A DNA stretch of 54,351 bases from an uncultured Bacteroidales bacterium (GTDB taxonomy: Bacteria; Bacteroidota; Bacteroidia; Bacteroidales; Paludibacteraceae): positions 1-54,351 of the forward strand of contig CACXYM010000013.1 in NCBI GenBank assembly GCA_902771935.1, given 5' to 3'. The notes below the pieces were generated by a model. That model worked only from the letters and a program-made list of their open reading frames with translations, was not told where the DNA came from and searched no databases. Below, piece by piece: positions 34,801 through 45,066 of this stretch (within the stretch, counting starts at the first letter, position 1; the number at the start of each line of letters is the position of its first letter). A program made the position numbers and the translations under genes.

Positions 34801-35664
34801 ATGGGAAAACCACGTCGTTTCTTCAATATGTATCTGACCACCACTATTAGCGTAGCGATGGTTCTCTTTCTAATTGGTTTGGAGTGTGTTCTGCTCTTAG
34901 CTACCGGCTCACTCATTAATCAAGTGAAAGAAAATACAGCAGTCGAGATAGTCTTTACCCCTAAAGCAGAAACAAAGGATTTTAATCGTCTGCAAGACAT
35001 GCTTAAGGCTTCGGATTATTGCTTGGACTGCCGTTTTATTTCTGCAGAACAAGCACTGAAAGAGCATATTGAGTATTTAGGAGAAGATCCTTCGAAGTTC
35101 TTGGGATATAACCCTTTAACGGCTTCTTGTGAAATGCATCTGAGGGCCAACTATGCGAATAACGATAGTCTGGCAGTGATAGAACGTCGTTTGATGACTT
35201 TGCCATATGTGGACCAAGTGGTTTATCAGAAAGATTTACTTACTGTGCTCAATCGCAATATCCATGAGCTGTCCATTATCTTGTTAGCGGTGGTGGCCTT
35301 GCTATTATTCATTTCGTGGGCACTGATTGGTAATACAATTCGCCTGCAGATATATGCGCAGCGTTTTCTTATCAATACAATGAAATTGGTAGGTGCTACC
35401 TCGTGGATGATTAAGGCACCTATTTTGCGGAAAAATATAAGTATGGGCTTGATAGCCGGAGTATTGGCGCTTGCTGCCATCGCTTGTGTTTACTATTACG
35501 TAAATGTACACATGAGCGTACAGCTCTTCCCATTGTCATGGCAGAATGTTGCTTTCGTCGTAGGAGTCGTTATTCTTACGGGTGTGGTTATTACTTTTAT
35601 TGCATCTATGTTCGCAACAGGGCGTTATATACGCATGAAGACTAATAGTATGTACGAAATTTAA
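34801..35664 (+). CDS. ftsX: FtsX-like cell-division permease
   Basis: 287 aa with the FtsX plan: N-terminal cytoplasmic start and helix 1 (about 12-35), an extracytoplasmic domain (about 40-155; PYVDQVVYQKDL near its end), then three further helices (about 160-182, 215-240, 255-278) with KLVGATSWMIKAPILRKN between them. FtsX with ATPase FtsE couples division to cell-wall hydrolases; ftsE is not in the window. It leads the ftsX-DUF3098-uppP-truB-queA run typical of Bacteroidota. Confidence 0.92.
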   Translation: MGKPRRFFNMYLTTTISVAMVLFLIGLECVLLLATGSLINQVKENTAVEIVFTPKAETKDFNRLQDMLKASDYCLDCRFISAEQALKEHIEYLGEDPSKFLGYNPLTASCEMHLRANYANNDSLAVIERRLMTLPYVDQVVYQKDLLTVLNRNIHELSIILLAVVALLLFISWALIGNTIRLQIYAQRFLINTMKLVGATSWMIKAPILRKNISMGLIAGVLALAAIACVYYYVNVHMSVQLFPLSWQNVAFVVGVVILTGVVITFIASMFATGRYIRMKTNSMYEI

Positions 35665-35670
35665 GCATAT

Positions 35671-35886
35671 ATGAAGAACTTATCAAAAATAAATCTCATT
35701 CTCATAGGCATAGCCTTTTTGATAGTTATCTTAGGCCTTGCACTGATGGCAGGTGCCCCGAGCACGGATACGTATAATCCTGATATTTTTTCGGTAAGAC
35801 GTATCACTGTCGGCCCTATGATTTCTTTGCTGGGCTTTATATTGATGATTTTCGCTATTTTGTATAAAGGCAAAAAGAAAGAGTAA
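35671..35886 (+). CDS. DUF3098 small membrane protein
   Basis: 71 aa, two membrane helices (about 7-28 and 46-65) joined by a loop with [18 protein letters not shown], the signature of DUF3098. Always small and located between ftsX and uppP in this group. Function unknown. Its stop overlaps the uppP ATG (TAATG). Confidence 0.88.
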   Translation: MKNLSKINLILIGIAFLIVILGLALMAGAPSTDTYNPDIFSVRRITVGPMISLLGFILMIFAILYKGKKKE

Positions 35887-36692
35887 TGTCTTGGTTGGAA
35901 GCACTTATATTAGGCATTGTGCAAGGGCTGACGGAGTTCTTGCCGGTTTCTTCTTCAGGTCATTTGGAAATCGGACAAGCTCTTCTTGGCACTGCCGGAG
36001 AGGAGAATTTGCTTTTTGCAGTTGTTGTGCATGCTGCAACAGTTCTTTCTACTTTAGTCATCCTTTGGCGTGAGGTAGCCCAACTCTTTAAAGGCACGTT
36101 TACTACATTCAAATGGAACGAGGATAAAGATTATGTAGCTAAAATCCTAGTTTCTATGATTCCGGTGTTTATTGTGGGTATGTTCTTTAAAGACCAAGTA
36201 GAAGCTTTCTTTGGCAATGGCCTGCTCATCGTTGGCATATGCTTGATTGTAACTGCATTGCTTTTGTGGTTAAGCGAGTTCTTGACTAAACGTCTAAATC
36301 GTCAAGGTCACGAAGTGACTTATCGGGATGCTTTGATTATCGGTTGTGCGCAAGCTGTAGCCGTATTACCCGGTCTAAGCCGTAGTGGCACTACTATTGC
36401 CACTGGACTAATGTGTGGCGTAAGCAAAGAGCAAGTGGCTAAGTTCTCATTCCTTATGGTGCTTATTCCCATTTTGGGTGATGCATTGCTTGAGCTTAAG
36501 GATATTCTCTCAGGAGAAGTGGTGGTGACTATAGGTTGGCTGCCGTTGGTGGTTGGTTTCATCGCTGCTTTTGCCACCGGTTGTTTTGCTTGCCGGTTTA
36601 TGATTGATATAGTACGTCGTCAGAAGTTAATATATTTTGCCGTCTATTGTCTCTGTGTAGGCACTTTTGCTATCATATATGGACTTTGTTGA
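35886..36692 (+). CDS. uppP: Undecaprenyl-diphosphatase UppP/BacA
   Basis: 268 aa, multi-pass membrane enzyme recycling undecaprenyl diphosphate to the lipid carrier for peptidoglycan and other envelope polymers. The two catalytic stretches are present: [17 protein letters not shown] (13-29, active Glu and Ser/His) and [15 protein letters not shown] (about 162-176, active Arg). Overlaps DUF3098 by 1 nt and truB by 14 nt. Confidence 0.95.
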   Translation: MSWLEALILGIVQGLTEFLPVSSSGHLEIGQALLGTAGEENLLFAVVVHAATVLSTLVILWREVAQLFKGTFTTFKWNEDKDYVAKILVSMIPVFIVGMFFKDQVEAFFGNGLLIVGICLIVTALLLWLSEFLTKRLNRQGHEVTYRDALIIGCAQAVAVLPGLSRSGTTIATGLMCGVSKEQVAKFSFLMVLIPILGDALLELKDILSGEVVVTIGWLPLVVGFIAAFATGCFACRFMIDIVRRQKLIYFAVYCLCVGTFAIIYGLC

Positions 36693-37377
36693 GGGAGAAA
36701 TATTGGCTTTTGACAAGCCGTATAGATGGACTAGCTTTGATGTAGTGGGAAAGGCGCGATGGTTATTATGTCATCAACTCGGTCTCAAAAAACTCAAAGT
36801 TGGGCATACAGGAACGCTGGATCCATTGGCAACCGGAGTTGTAATCGTATGTACAGGGAGGAAGACAAAACTCATTGAAAAACTCCAATACGATACCAAG
36901 GAATATGTGGCCACACTGCAATTAGGCGCTACGACACCCAGTTTCGACTTGGAAAAACCTATCGACCAAACGTATCCGACAACGCATATTACACGTCAAC
37001 TCATTGATGAAGTCATTCCTACTTTCCTCGGTGAACAATGGCAAGTGCCGCCTATGTTTTCAGCGGTGAAAGTGGATGGTAAACGAGCTTACGAATTAGC
37101 TCGCAAAGGTGAAGAAGTGGAACTCAAACCTAAACTATTGGTCATTGATGAGATAGAAGTCCTTAGTTTTGACCAAACGACCATGCAACTTGTTATTCGT
37201 GTCGTATGCTCCAAAGGAACGTATATTCGTGCTTTGGCGCGTGATATAGGCCAGAAACTCAATAGTGGTGCACATCTCATAGCACTTAGACGCACACGAG
37301 TAGGAGATTATCACGTAGAGGAATGTATAAACTTTGAACAATTTGAACAATTAGTATATGAAATTAAATCAATTTAA
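36679..37377 (+). CDS. truB: tRNA pseudouridine-55 synthase TruB
   Basis: 232 aa from ATG 36679 (TTG at 36667 is in frame but less likely), close to the shorter TruB forms of Bacteroidota without a PUA domain. It isomerises U55 in the tRNA T-loop. Catalytic motif [17 protein letters not shown] (about 43-59, Asp49), [38 protein letters not shown] and [13 protein letters not shown] are all in place. It starts inside uppP and ends inside queA (20-nt overlap). Confidence 0.95.
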   Translation: MDFVEGEILAFDKPYRWTSFDVVGKARWLLCHQLGLKKLKVGHTGTLDPLATGVVIVCTGRKTKLIEKLQYDTKEYVATLQLGATTPSFDLEKPIDQTYPTTHITRQLIDEVIPTFLGEQWQVPPMFSAVKVDGKRAYELARKGEEVELKPKLLVIDEIEVLSFDQTTMQLVIRVVCSKGTYIRALARDIGQKLNSGAHLIALRRTRVGDYHVEECINFEQFEQLVYEIKSI

Positions 37378-38461
37378 ATTCAAACTGCCTGAAGAACTGT
37401 TGGCGCAGTATCCTTCCGCTTACCCTGAAGATGCACGCATGCTCGTTTTACACCATAAATCAGGTGAAATCGAACATAAGACAGTGCGTGATATTGTGGA
37501 TTATTTCGGTGAAGGGGACTTGTTCGTTTACAATGATACCAAAGTGTTCCCTGCTCGGTTATACGGACAGAAAGAAAAAACCTTGGCCAATATTGAGATA
37601 TTCCTTCTTCGTGAATTGAATCATGCAACGCGTTATTGGGATGTAAACGTTGATCCTGCCCGTAAAATACGTGTTGGCAATAAATTGTTCTTTGACCAGG
37701 ACCCATCTATCGTAGCAGAAGTGGTAGATAATACTACTTCGCGTGCCCGTACGTTCCGTTTTCTGTCGGATTATAGTGAGGATGAATACGTGGAGCGTCT
37801 TTATGATATGGGTACCACTCCGCTGCCAAAATATATCCGTCGTCCTATGGATGAAGCAACGTTGGCCGCTTATAAAGAAGTCTTCCGTGATGAACCTGTA
37901 GAGAAAATGGATCGCGAACGCTATCAGTCTATCTTCGCGAAATATATCGGTGCTGTAGCTGCACCTGCCTCCTGCTTGCATTTCTCTAAACAACTGATAA
38001 AAAGGATGGAGATTTGTGGTATTGACTATACTACCATTACCTCGCACGTAGGGCTCGGCAACTTTAAGGCTATCGATGTGGACGACTTGGTTAAGCATAA
38101 GGTGGATTCTGAACAAATCTCTATTCGACAAGATGCGGTTGATAAAGTGACTAAAGCACAAGAGGGTGAGCGTCGCGTATGTGCTGTCGGTACGGAAGTG
38201 ATGCGTGCATTAGAGCATGTTGCCGGTACAACAGGACAAATTAAAACATACGAAGGTTGGACGAATAAGTTCATCTTCCCGCCGTATGATTTCACTGTAG
38301 CTAACACCTTCTTCGTTAATCTCTACATGCCGCAGTCCAGTCAGTTGCTGCAAGTAGCTGCTTTCGGAGGCTACGAAAACGTAATGAAAGCATACGAAGT
38401 AGCCGTAGAAGAGAAGTACCGTTTCGGTGACTATGGAGATGCAATGTTGATTGTCAAGTAA
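37358..38461 (+). CDS. queA: S-adenosylmethionine:tRNA ribosyltransferase-isomerase QueA
   Basis: 367 aa, full length. It transfers and rearranges the ribosyl of SAM to make epoxyqueuosine in tRNA. Motifs: [13 protein letters not shown] (8-20), LFVYNDTKVFPARLYG (about 52-67), PLPKYIRRP (about 155-163), YQSIFAKYIGAVAAPASCLHF, THVGLGNF-type SHVGLGNFKAIDV, and FIFPPYDF near 305. The start lies within truB's last codons, so the pair is likely coupled. Confidence 0.95.
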   Translation: MKLNQFKFKLPEELLAQYPSAYPEDARMLVLHHKSGEIEHKTVRDIVDYFGEGDLFVYNDTKVFPARLYGQKEKTLANIEIFLLRELNHATRYWDVNVDPARKIRVGNKLFFDQDPSIVAEVVDNTTSRARTFRFLSDYSEDEYVERLYDMGTTPLPKYIRRPMDEATLAAYKEVFRDEPVEKMDRERYQSIFAKYIGAVAAPASCLHFSKQLIKRMEICGIDYTTITSHVGLGNFKAIDVDDLVKHKVDSEQISIRQDAVDKVTKAQEGERRVCAVGTEVMRALEHVAGTTGQIKTYEGWTNKFIFPPYDFTVANTFFVNLYMPQSSQLLQVAAFGGYENVMKAYEVAVEEKYRFGDYGDAMLIVK

Positions 38462-38467
38462 GGCAAC

Positions 38468-39130
38468 ATGGAGGTCCGTATTGATGAATCTTGGCGTGCT
38501 GTTCTGCAACCGGAATTTGATAAACCGTATTTCGAGTTGCTGACATCGTTTGTGCGAAACGAATACCAAACGAAGCAATGCTTTCCTCCTGCACGACTTA
38601 TCTTTAATGCTTTTGACTCGTGCCCTTTTGACAGGGTGCGAGTCGTTATCATTGGACAAGATCCATATCACGATGTCGGTCAAGCGCACGGACTATGTTT
38701 TTCCGTCAATGACGGAGTGGAGATTCCTCCATCGTTGGTCAATATATACAAAGAGATAAATCGCGATTTAGGTACACCTATTCCCGCTTCAGGCAATCTT
38801 ATGCGCTGGGCAGAACAAGGCGTATTGCTGCTGAACGCAACGCTTACCGTACAAGCCCATCACCCCGGCTCACATCAAAACAAAGGTTGGGAAGAGTTGA
38901 CGGATGCTGCTATCCAAGCACTAAATACACGCCGTAAGAATATAGTTTATATGCTGTGGGGTAGCTATGCACAACGTAAGGGACAGTATATTGACAGACG
39001 CAATAATCTCGTTCTTACCGCGCCGCATCCAAGCCCCTTATCTGCCTATCGTGGATTTATTGGCTGTGGACATTTCTCCCAAGCCAATAATTATCTTGTT
39101 CAACATGGCTTAACACCTATTAATTGGTAA
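38468..39130 (+). CDS. ung: Uracil-DNA glycosylase
   Basis: 220 aa, family 1. Removes uracil from DNA. The catalytic water-activating loop GQDPYHDVGQAHGLCFSV (about 63-80), NLMRWAEQGVLLLNATLTV, MLWGSYAQRKG and HPSPLSAYRGFIGCGHF (about 187-203, minor-groove intercalation loop with catalytic His) are present. Starts 6 nt after queA and ends 4 nt before polA, giving a small repair pair with polA. Confidence 0.96.
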   Translation: MEVRIDESWRAVLQPEFDKPYFELLTSFVRNEYQTKQCFPPARLIFNAFDSCPFDRVRVVIIGQDPYHDVGQAHGLCFSVNDGVEIPPSLVNIYKEINRDLGTPIPASGNLMRWAEQGVLLLNATLTVQAHHPGSHQNKGWEELTDAAIQALNTRRKNIVYMLWGSYAQRKGQYIDRRNNLVLTAPHPSPLSAYRGFIGCGHFSQANNYLVQHGLTPINW

Positions 39131-39134
39131 CACT

Positions 39135-41444
39135 ATGAACAGACTGCTTCTCATTGACGCTTACGCGATGATATATAGGGCTTTCTATGCCTTTATAAAA
39201 GTTCCTCGTATGAACTCCAAAGGAGAGAATACATCTGCCATTTATGGCTTCGTCATCACCTTAGAGGATCTCATCCGGCGTCTTCATCCGTCACATATAG
39301 CTGTGGCTTTTGACCCGCATGGACCCACTTTCCGTCACGAAGCGTATGAGCAGTACAAAGCCCAACGGCCGGAAACACCCGAAGAGATACGCCGCGCTGT
39401 GCCTATTATTAAGGATATCCTTCATGCTATGAATATCACGGTCTTGGAGGTTCAAGGTTTTGAAGCGGATGATGTGATAGGAACAGTTTCTCAATTGGCC
39501 GAGAAAGCAGGCTTTGAAGTCTTTATGGCGACGCCCGACAAGGATTACGGACAATTAGTAACTGAACGTGTACACATGTACCGCCCGCGGCATACAGGCG
39601 GCTTTGAACAAATGGGGCCCGAAGAAGTCTGCGCTAAATACGGTTTGCAGAATAAGAACCAAGTCATTGATTTGTTGGCGCTCATGGGAGATGCTTCGGA
39701 TAATATCCCCGGCTGCAAAGGAGTAGGGGAGAAAACGGCTGTGCAACTGCTGACCCAATTTGGTGATGTGGAGAACTTACTTGCTCATACGGACGAACTG
39801 AAAGGTGCACTTAAAACCAAAGTCGAGACGCAAGTCGACGATATTCGTTTCTCCAAGTTCCTTGCAACAATCAAAACGGATGTGCCAATCGAGTTCAATC
39901 CCAATGCCTTGCTGATGCGCGAAAAGGACTGGACACAGTTGCGCCCGCTTTATGAGGCTTTGGAATTCAATTCTTTCTTACGGAATGCTCCAATAGCAGC
40001 GGCACCGAAAGTGCAACCCAAACCCCAGCAGCAACAACCGACCGGACAACTCGACTTATTTGCAGAGCCTTCTTCAGCAGAAGCGGTTAACGAACAATCA
40101 GCGCCTGCCAACGATACCATCGAAGCACGCTTGTGTTCCTATCTACTCAATCCGGAACTTGCCTTTAATCCTTATAAAGAACCCGACTGGGATGCTCTAA
40201 AAGCGAATCCTGCACTATGGAAATTATACAACGAGGTTGAACTGCCATTAGTTCAGGTACTGCGTAAGATGGAAAAAGCTGGTGTGCGTTTTGATGTACA
40301 GTTGCTCAAACAGGCTGAGGCAGAACTGACGGATGAACTCAGTGCGTTAGAGTCAGAGATATACAATCTGGCAGGCACGACATTCAATATCAACTCTCCG
40401 CGACAAGTGGGTGAGATACTCTTTGACCAACTCCGACTTGACCCGAAAGCCAAGAAATCCAAGTCCGGCCAATACACCACCTCGGAGGAAGTGCTGCAAG
40501 CACTCAAAGAACGACATCCGATAGTGGGTAAGATATTGGATCAGCGCGAACTCAAGAAACTTATCTCAACATATATCTCTGCGTTGCCGGGTTATATTAA
40601 TCCGCAGACGGGTAAGATACATACGACCTATAATCAGACGGTTACAGCCACCGGCCGACTCAGTTCTTCTAATCCGAACCTGCAGAACTTGCCTATTCGT
40701 TCGGAGCGCGGGCAACTCATTCGTCGTGCCGTAATAGCGGATGAGGGTTGTCTTTTCCTCAGTGCTGACTATTCGCAGATAGAACTGCGTCTCTTAGCGC
40801 ATATGTCGCAAGACCCGCATTTACTTGAGGCTTTCCGTAGCGGACAGGATATTCACGCGGCAACGGCAGCTAAGATATTCCGAACGCCGATTGACCAAGT
40901 GACCAAAGACCAGCGTCGTCGTGCCAAAACTGCCAATTTCGGTATCATCTATGGTATATCAGCCTTTGGCCTGTCGCAACAACTGGATTGTCCGCGAGCC
41001 GAAGCAAAGGCACTGATAGATGATTACTTTGCTGCCTTCCCGAAAGTGATAGACTTCATTGAATCGCAGAAACAGTTTGCCCGTGAGCATGGCTTTGTAG
41101 AGACTTTGTTTGGCCGTCGCCGTTATCTGGCTGACATCAATTCACACAATGCTACAGTCCGTTCCTTCGCGGAGCGCAATGCTGTCAATTCACCTATTCA
41201 GGGAACGGCAGCCGATATTATCAAAATGGCAATGATAGCTATCAGTAAGCGTTTACCGGAGTTCAATGACCCACGCTTGCAACTCACCATGCAGATACAT
41301 GATGAGTTATGCTTCAATGTGCCGGAAGCGATTATAGAACAGGTGCAAACAATGGTAGTTGCTGAGATGCAGAATGTGATGCTCTTGTCTGTTCCGCTGA
41401 TAGCAGAAGCCGGTTATGGACGTAACTGGCTCGATGCGCACTAA
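39135..41444 (+). CDS. polA: DNA polymerase I without a 3'-5' exonuclease domain
   Basis: 769 aa against about 930-950 in relatives. The 5' nuclease is intact (residues 1-285; FDPHGPTFRHE, QGFEADDVIGT, TPDKDYGQLV, GDASDNIPGCKGVGEKTA). The polymerase is intact (about 360-769; motif A SADYSQIELRLLAH, motif B RRRAKTANFGIIYG, motif C MQIHDELCF). Between them there is only a Gln/Pro/Ala linker (about 289-330), and LCSYLLNPELAFNPYKEPDW replaces the roughly 190-residue proofreading domain; no exonuclease DxE motif exists. The linker holds GQLDLF (residues 304-309), a good match to the beta-clamp-binding QL[SD]LF motif. Confidence 0.93.
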   Translation: MNRLLLIDAYAMIYRAFYAFIKVPRMNSKGENTSAIYGFVITLEDLIRRLHPSHIAVAFDPHGPTFRHEAYEQYKAQRPETPEEIRRAVPIIKDILHAMNITVLEVQGFEADDVIGTVSQLAEKAGFEVFMATPDKDYGQLVTERVHMYRPRHTGGFEQMGPEEVCAKYGLQNKNQVIDLLALMGDASDNIPGCKGVGEKTAVQLLTQFGDVENLLAHTDELKGALKTKVETQVDDIRFSKFLATIKTDVPIEFNPNALLMREKDWTQLRPLYEALEFNSFLRNAPIAAAPKVQPKPQQQQPTGQLDLFAEPSSAEAVNEQSAPANDTIEARLCSYLLNPELAFNPYKEPDWDALKANPALWKLYNEVELPLVQVLRKMEKAGVRFDVQLLKQAEAELTDELSALESEIYNLAGTTFNINSPRQVGEILFDQLRLDPKAKKSKSGQYTTSEEVLQALKERHPIVGKILDQRELKKLISTYISALPGYINPQTGKIHTTYNQTVTATGRLSSSNPNLQNLPIRSERGQLIRRAVIADEGCLFLSADYSQIELRLLAHMSQDPHLLEAFRSGQDIHAATAAKIFRTPIDQVTKDQRRRAKTANFGIIYGISAFGLSQQLDCPRAEAKALIDDYFAAFPKVIDFIESQKQFAREHGFVETLFGRRRYLADINSHNATVRSFAERNAVNSPIQGTAADIIKMAMIAISKRLPEFNDPRLQLTMQIHDELCFNVPEAIIEQVQTMVVAEMQNVMLLSVPLIAEAGYGRNWLDAH

Positions 41445-41445
41445 A

Positions 41446-42444
41446 CTAATGCTGCATACGGATACTCTCTTCGTGAAGTGCTTCCATAATAACTTTAACG
41501 GTTTCTTTACTTAGGTGGTTGGTCTCTGCCCAAGCTAATCGTTTGCTCATTATTTCTTCGAATCGAGTAGGTTGAATAACATCTATTTGATGGGCTTTTT
41601 TATATTCACCGATACGCCGACTGACTGACATGCGTTGCTCAATAGCATCCCATAGACGGTCGTCCACTTCGTCTATCATCTTGCGCATCCAGCGCAATTC
41701 CAACGGCGTCGTATAAGTCGTTTCTTTCGTTTGCTTGATAGCGCTAAAGTCATCCGGAGTAATTTGTTGTTTGGCGTCGCTCAGAGCTTGTTCGGGATGA
41801 GGATGTACTTCCACCATCAAACCATTATATTGTAGCTCGGCAGCGTCTCGGCAGAGACTCGAAACTCGCTCTGCTTTTCCGCACATGTGGGACGGGTCAA
41901 GCAGTAATGGTACAGATGGCATATCTTGGTGTAACTGATACGCCATTTCCCAGCATGGCTGATGGTTGCATCCACGATGAACTGCATAAATCTGAAATCT
42001 GCATTCTGCATTCTGAAATCGTCTGATATTGCCTTCCCACAGTGCTACATCTTCGTTAACAGGATTCTTGATAAACACACCGCGTAGATGCGTTCGCTGC
42101 GGCGAGGTGATGATAGCATTGGCTATAGCCTGAACTGTAATCGGACTTGCGCACGTCCTCGCACCTAACCACAGATAATCAACTCCTGCTGCCAGGGCTT
42201 TGTTCACCTGTTCGGCATTGGCGACCTCGGTAGCAACTGGCAGACCTACTTCGTTTTGTACACGACTTAACCACAGCAGTCCCTCGTCACCAACGCCTTG
42301 GAATGACTCTGGTCGGGTACGAGGTTTCCATACGCCGGCGCGGAAGATGATTTCCCCCGTTGATGCTAAAGCATGTGCTGCTTCCAGCACTTGCTCTTCG
42401 CTTTCCGCAGCGCATGGGCCTGCTATGTAAATCATATCGCTCAT
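41446..42444 (-). CDS. aroG: Bifunctional 3-deoxy-7-phosphoheptulonate synthase / chorismate mutase (type II)
   Basis: 332 aa. The N-terminal DAHP synthase of the KDO8P-like type (1-245; [57 protein letters not shown]) starts the shikimate pathway. The C-terminal chorismate mutase (about 250-330; [34 protein letters not shown]) works at its branch to Phe/Tyr. Fusion is typical of Bacteroidota. The segment FQNAECRFQ (about 143-151), before AVHRGC, is encoded by an AGAATGC/TTCAG tandem and looks inserted. The start overlaps the valS stop (ATGA). Confidence 0.92.
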   Translation of the reverse strand: MSDMIYIAGPCAAESEEQVLEAAHALASTGEIIFRAGVWKPRTRPESFQGVGDEGLLWLSRVQNEVGLPVATEVANAEQVNKALAAGVDYLWLGARTCASPITVQAIANAIITSPQRTHLRGVFIKNPVNEDVALWEGNIRRFQNAECRFQIYAVHRGCNHQPCWEMAYQLHQDMPSVPLLLDPSHMCGKAERVSSLCRDAAELQYNGLMVEVHPHPEQALSDAKQQITPDDFSAIKQTKETTYTTPLELRWMRKMIDEVDDRLWDAIEQRMSVSRRIGEYKKAHQIDVIQPTRFEEIMSKRLAWAETNHLSKETVKVIMEALHEESIRMQH

Positions 42445-45065
42445 TTCTTTAGTGCGGCAATATTAGCTTTCAGCGCTGCGATACGTTGTTCGGCATCGGC
42501 TTTTTTCTTGCGCTCTAACTCCACAATCTCAGGTTTGGCATTTGCTACAAACCGTTCATTGTTCAGCTTGGCCATCACGCCGCGCAGGAAGCCTTCTTGG
42601 TGTTGCAAGTCTGCCTCCAATTTTGCCAACTCTTCATCCACATTGATAAATGCATCCAAAGGAATTGCATATTCGGTGGTTCCTACGATGAAACTTGCCG
42701 CATTACCCGGTTTGTCTTCGCTTATTTGGATGTCGCAGTTCGCCAGTTTTTCTACTAACGGATCAAGATTCTTCGGACTAATCAGAGTCAGTCTTTCTTT
42801 CGGTGGAATATTCTTCGACGCGCGCACGTTGCGCACACCGGAAACAATCTCCTTCAGTTCCTCAACGGAAGCTAGAATTTCACCATTAAGCGAAGCGTCA
42901 CCATTTGCACCATTAAGCGTAGCGTTCATTATGCTCTCTCCATCTCTGCGCTCAGCGATATTCTGCCACAGCTCTTCCGTGATAAACGGCATAAACGGAT
43001 GGAGAAGACGCAGCAGTTGGTCGAAGAACTGCATCGTCTGTTCGTAGGTCGCGCGGTCAATAGGTTGTTGGTATGCGGGCTTAATCATCTCCAGATACCA
43101 TCCGCTGAACTCGTCGCAGTAGAGTTTATATATCTCCATCAGCGCTTCCGATAGGCGGTATTTATGCAGCAAGTCAGCCACCTCTGCTGATTTCTCTGCT
43201 AATTTGGCAGTGAACCATTTTGTGGCAATCTTACTGGTCTCTGGTTGCGCGAAATCTTGTACTTCCAGTCCTTTCATCATGCGGAAACAGTTCCAAATCT
43301 TATTGCAGAAGTTACGTCCTTGCTCACAGAGTGAATCATCATATAGAATATCGTTTCCGGCAGGTGCACAGAGCAAAATACCCATTCTCACTCCGTCAGC
43401 GCCGTAGCGATCAATCAAATCCAGCGGATCAGGACTATTACCGAGCGACTTACTCATCTTGCGACCAAGCTTATCGCGAACGATTCCGGTGAAATAGACA
43501 TGCTTGAACGGCATCTTGCCCATGTATTCGTAGCCCGCCATTATCATTCGAGCCACCCAGAAGAAGATGATATCCGGTCCTGTTACGAGGTCTGCTGTCG
43601 GGTAGTAGTACTGTATCTCTTCGTTGTTCGGGTTCTCAATACCGTCGAACAGACTAATCGGCCACAGCCAAGAGCTGAACCATGTATCCAACGCACCTTC
43701 GTCCTGAACGTAGTTTCCTTCAGGTGCCGTCTCACTCACGATAATCTTATCTGCCGGATAGTCCTCCAAGCCCGTCTGCGCCAATAAGTCTGCGTCATAG
43801 TATGCGGGAATACGGTGTCCCCACCACAATTGACGGCTAATGCACCAGTCTTTGATGTTCTCCAGCCAGTTACGATAGGTATTCTTGTATTTGGTCGGGT
43901 AGAACTCAATCTCATCATTCATCACCGGCGGCAGAGCAATGTCGGCAAAGTGTTTCATCTTAATGAACCACTGCAGACTCAGCCGCGGCTCGATAGGCAC
44001 ATTCGTACGCTCGCTATAGCCCACTTTATTGTCATAGTCCTCAATCTTTTCCACGAGGTCTAAGGCCTTCAGGTCTTCCACAATCTGCTTGCGGCAATCG
44101 AAACGGTCCATGCCGTGGTATTTGCGCACGTTGGTTTGCAGTTCTTCCTCCATCGTGTCCATATTCAGATGGGCATCCGGCGTGAAGATATCAATGGTCT
44201 TCAGGTTATATTTTTGTCCGAGTGCGTAGTCGTTCACATCGTGTGCCGGCGTCACTTTCAGGCAGCCTGTACCGAAACCTATTTCCACGTATCTGTCCTC
44301 GATAATAGGAATAACGCGTCCTACGCCCGGCACAATCACATGTTTGCCTTTCAGCCACTGGTTTTTCTCCTCTTTCGGGTTGATGCACACGGCTATATCG
44401 CCGAAAATGGTCTCCGGACGGGTGGTCGCTACTACGGCATACTTGCCCGGCTCTTCCACAACTTTATAACGCAGGTAGTAGAATTTGCTGTGCTCGTCGT
44501 GATAGATTACTTCCTCGTCGGAAAGTGCTGTCTGGCGTTCCGGATCCCAGTTCACCATGCGTAGACCGCGGTAGATAAGGCCTTTGCGATACAGGTCGCA
44601 GAACACTTTAATCACGGCTGCAGAGCGTTTCTCATCCATCGTAAATGCCGTACGGTCCCAGTCGCAGGAGCAACCGAGCGTGCGCAACTGTTTCAAGATG
44701 ATGCCTCCGTGCTCATCCGTCCAAGCCCAAGCGTGCTTGAGGAATTCTTCGCGGGTCAAATCGCTCTTGTTAATACCTTGCTCTTTGAGACGTTTAATCA
44801 CTTTCGCCTCAGTCGCTATCGACGCGTGGTCTGTTCCGGGCACCCAGCAAGCGTTCTTGCCTTCCAGACGCGCGCGACGAACAAGCACATCTTGTATCGT
44901 CTCATTCAGCACGTGGCCCATGTGCAGTACACCTGTCACATTGGGCGGCGGAATAACTACCGTGTATGGTTCACGTCCGTCAGGTTCACTGTGGAAGAAC
45001 TTGTTGTCTAACCAATACTGATACCACTTTGATTCAATGTCTTTAGGATTATATTTTGCTTCCAT
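42441..45065 (-). CDS. valS: Valyl-tRNA synthetase
   Basis: 874 aa from ATG 45065; the TTG at 45074 lies within the upstream gene. Class I synthetase: [13 protein letters not shown] (HIGH motif, about 37-49), [14 protein letters not shown], editing domain with [13 protein letters not shown] (about 215-227), catalytic [16 protein letters not shown] (about 523-530), anticodon domain from about 600, and a C-terminal coiled coil (about 800-874, [20 protein letters not shown]). Lies 1 nt after the secreted protein gene and overlaps aroG, so it is read with both. Confidence 0.96.
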   Translation of the reverse strand: MEAKYNPKDIESKWYQYWLDNKFFHSEPDGREPYTVVIPPPNVTGVLHMGHVLNETIQDVLVRRARLEGKNACWVPGTDHASIATEAKVIKRLKEQGINKSDLTREEFLKHAWAWTDEHGGIILKQLRTLGCSCDWDRTAFTMDEKRSAAVIKVFCDLYRKGLIYRGLRMVNWDPERQTALSDEEVIYHDEHSKFYYLRYKVVEEPGKYAVVATTRPETIFGDIAVCINPKEEKNQWLKGKHVIVPGVGRVIPIIEDRYVEIGFGTGCLKVTPAHDVNDYALGQKYNLKTIDIFTPDAHLNMDTMEEELQTNVRKYHGMDRFDCRKQIVEDLKALDLVEKIEDYDNKVGYSERTNVPIEPRLSLQWFIKMKHFADIALPPVMNDEIEFYPTKYKNTYRNWLENIKDWCISRQLWWGHRIPAYYDADLLAQTGLEDYPADKIIVSETAPEGNYVQDEGALDTWFSSWLWPISLFDGIENPNNEEIQYYYPTADLVTGPDIIFFWVARMIMAGYEYMGKMPFKHVYFTGIVRDKLGRKMSKSLGNSPDPLDLIDRYGADGVRMGILLCAPAGNDILYDDSLCEQGRNFCNKIWNCFRMMKGLEVQDFAQPETSKIATKWFTAKLAEKSAEVADLLHKYRLSEALMEIYKLYCDEFSGWYLEMIKPAYQQPIDRATYEQTMQFFDQLLRLLHPFMPFITEELWQNIAERRDGESIMNATLNGANGDASLNGEILASVEELKEIVSGVRNVRASKNIPPKERLTLISPKNLDPLVEKLANCDIQISEDKPGNAASFIVGTTEYAIPLDAFINVDEELAKLEADLQHQEGFLRGVMAKLNNERFVANAKPEIVELERKKKADAEQRIAALKANIAALKK

Positions 45066-45066
45066 A

